Below, piece by piece: positions 12,684 through 13,576 of a DNA stretch of 13,576 nucleotides; the stretch's first letter is position 1; each line of letters begins with the position of its first letter. The notes below the pieces were generated by a model. It was not told where the DNA came from. It worked only from the letters and a program-made list of their open reading frames with translations, and searched no databases. The stretch spans positions 1-13,576 of the forward strand of contig JBJOPS010000021.1 of the NCBI GenBank assembly GCA_046050465.1. Direction: 5' to 3'. The stretch comes from Egaibacter sp046050465. Lineage in GTDB: Bacteria > Pseudomonadota > Gammaproteobacteria > Burkholderiales > Burkholderiaceae_C. The translations under genes and the position numbers were made by a program.

Positions 12684-13576
12684 ATTTCACCAATTGCGCC
12701 AGTTCGCCGCGGGCATATTGGCCCGCCACGACGGACAGGCTGTTGCCCTTGATCTTGCCAGCCTGGCCTTCGCAGCCAAACTGTAAATAGCGCTGCTTGC
12801 AGATTTGTTTGGCGGCTTCGCGGGCGGGCTTGAGCCAGTCGCGCATGTCGAATTTGTCCGCGTTTTCTGCCATGAACTTGCGCACGGCAGCGGTCATCGC
12901 CAGCCGGATATCGGTGTCGATGTTGATCTTGCGCACACCGAATTGGATGGCCTTTTGAATCTCTTCCACCGGCACGCCGTAGGTTTCCTTCATGTTGCCA
13001 CCGTACTGGTTGATGATGACCAGCAGGTCTTGCGGCACGCTGCTGGAGCCATGCATCACCAGATGTGTGTTGGGCAGGCGGCGGTTGATTTCCTTGATGC
13101 GCTCGATCGCCAGAATGTCACCGGTGGGCTTGCGCGTGAACTTGTAGGCGCCGTGGCTGGTGCCAATGGCAATGGCCAGCGCATCGAGCTGTGTACGCTT
13201 CACAAAGTCAGCTGCCTGCTCGGGGTCGGTCAAGAGCTGGTCCATGGTCATGGTGGCGTCGGTGCCGTGGCCGTCTTCCTTGTCACCTTTCATGGTCTCC
13301 AGCGACCCCAGGCAACCCAGTTCGCCCTCTACGGTCACGCCCCTCTTATGGGCCATGTCGACCACTTTGCGGGTGACTTCAACGTTGTAGTCAAAGCTGG
13401 CGGGGGTTTTGCCGTCCTCCATCAAAGAGCCGTCCATCATCACCGATCCAAAGCCCAAGTCGATGGCGCCTTGGCAAATCAGCGGAGAGGTGCCATGGTC
13501 TTGGTGCATCACGAGCGGAATGTTGGGATAGGCCTCAATGGCAGCCTGGATCAGGTGTTTGATAAAGGGTTCACCC
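12682..13576 (-). CDS. fba: Fructose-bisphosphate aldolase class II (N-terminus beyond the window)
   Basis: The enzyme splits or forms fructose 1,6-bisphosphate in glycolysis, gluconeogenesis and the Calvin cycle, using a metal ion. The open frame continues to the right edge, giving 297 visible residues beginning EPFIKHLIQAAIEAYP, about 55-60 short of the ~354 typical for the family, so it is cut by the window and not truncated in nature. Visible motifs are LVMHQDHGTSP (metal and active-site Asp-His), GFGSVMMDGS, VEGELG, AIGTSHGAYKF (metal His), LVMHGSSSVP (metal His) and INIDTDIRLA (phosphate binding). The sequence fits the class IIB, Calvin-cycle-like subtype. It is the gene upstream of purC on the same strand. 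Confidence 0.96.
   Translation of the reverse strand, partial: GEPFIKHLIQAAIEAYPNIPLVMHQDHGTSPLICQGAIDLGFGSVMMDGSLMEDGKTPASFDYNVEVTRKVVDMAHKRGVTVEGELGCLGSLETMKGDKEDGHGTDATMTMDQLLTDPEQAADFVKRTQLDALAIAIGTSHGAYKFTRKPTGDILAIERIKEINRRLPNTHLVMHGSSSVPQDLLVIINQYGGNMKETYGVPVEEIQKAIQFGVRKINIDTDIRLAMTAAVRKFMAENADKFDMRDWLKPAREAAKQICKQRYLQFGCEGQAGKIKGNSLSVVAGQYARGELAQLVK

Noticed and set aside
1..13576. CRISPR array, tRNA or rRNA genes, toxin-antitoxin or phage defence system
   Set aside because: No regularly spaced direct repeats, cloverleaf-like sequences or defence-gene motifs were found; apart from the IS and the DUF pair the genes are housekeeping ones.

Overview
The window looks like a chromosomal segment of a high-GC betaproteobacterium, most probably a Comamonadaceae member (Rhodoferax/Polaromonas/Acidovorax-like). 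This rests on protein flavour, on the gene neighbourhoods fba-purC, purE-purK-sua5 and tsaB-rimI-udg-pyrF, and on short AT-richer repeat patches inside genes. No database search was possible, so genus is inference. The window is almost fully coding; the longest stretch without a gene is about 145 bases, and no tRNA, rRNA or CRISPR array was seen.

Layout. 1-193: right end of an IS3-family insertion sequence (transposase C-terminus, a perfect 40-base palindrome, a probable terminal inverted repeat). 194-269: the first ~25 codons of a DUF1501 gene with a twin-arginine signal, cut off by the insertion. 281-2116: its partner, a DUF1800 lipoprotein. 2262-6293, all on the minus strand and tightly packed: an EamA-type exporter, tsaB, rimI, a family 4 uracil-DNA glycosylase and pyrF. 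6356-7858, plus strand: dacB (PBP4). 7878-10614, minus: purE-purK-sua5. 10720-11676, plus: a thioredoxin-TPR (CnoX-like) protein. 11687-12595, minus: purC. 12682-13576, minus: fba (class II aldolase), cut by the window edge.

How the genes fit together. PurK, PurE and PurC do three successive steps of de novo purine synthesis, and PyrF does the last step of UMP synthesis. TsaB and the Sua5/TsaC enzyme both serve the tRNA t6A modification, from two separate clusters. RimI acetylates ribosomal protein S18. DacB trims peptidoglycan. The CnoX-like protein probably protects proteins under oxidative stress.

The most unusual signal is a dispersed ~58-base repeat. I can align it in six places (UDG, tsaB, exporter 3' end, sua5 (partial), purK, and the cnoX-like gene). 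All six lie within coding sequence. They are read in all three sense frames and once in antisense, and in at least three cases without obvious lengthening of the protein. In one case the repeat provides the C-terminus and stop codon of the exporter. Other points worth a look are the insertion that beheaded the DUF1501 gene, a terminator-like hairpin directly in front of purC, and the very short divergent dacB/exporter region with possibly leaderless transcripts.
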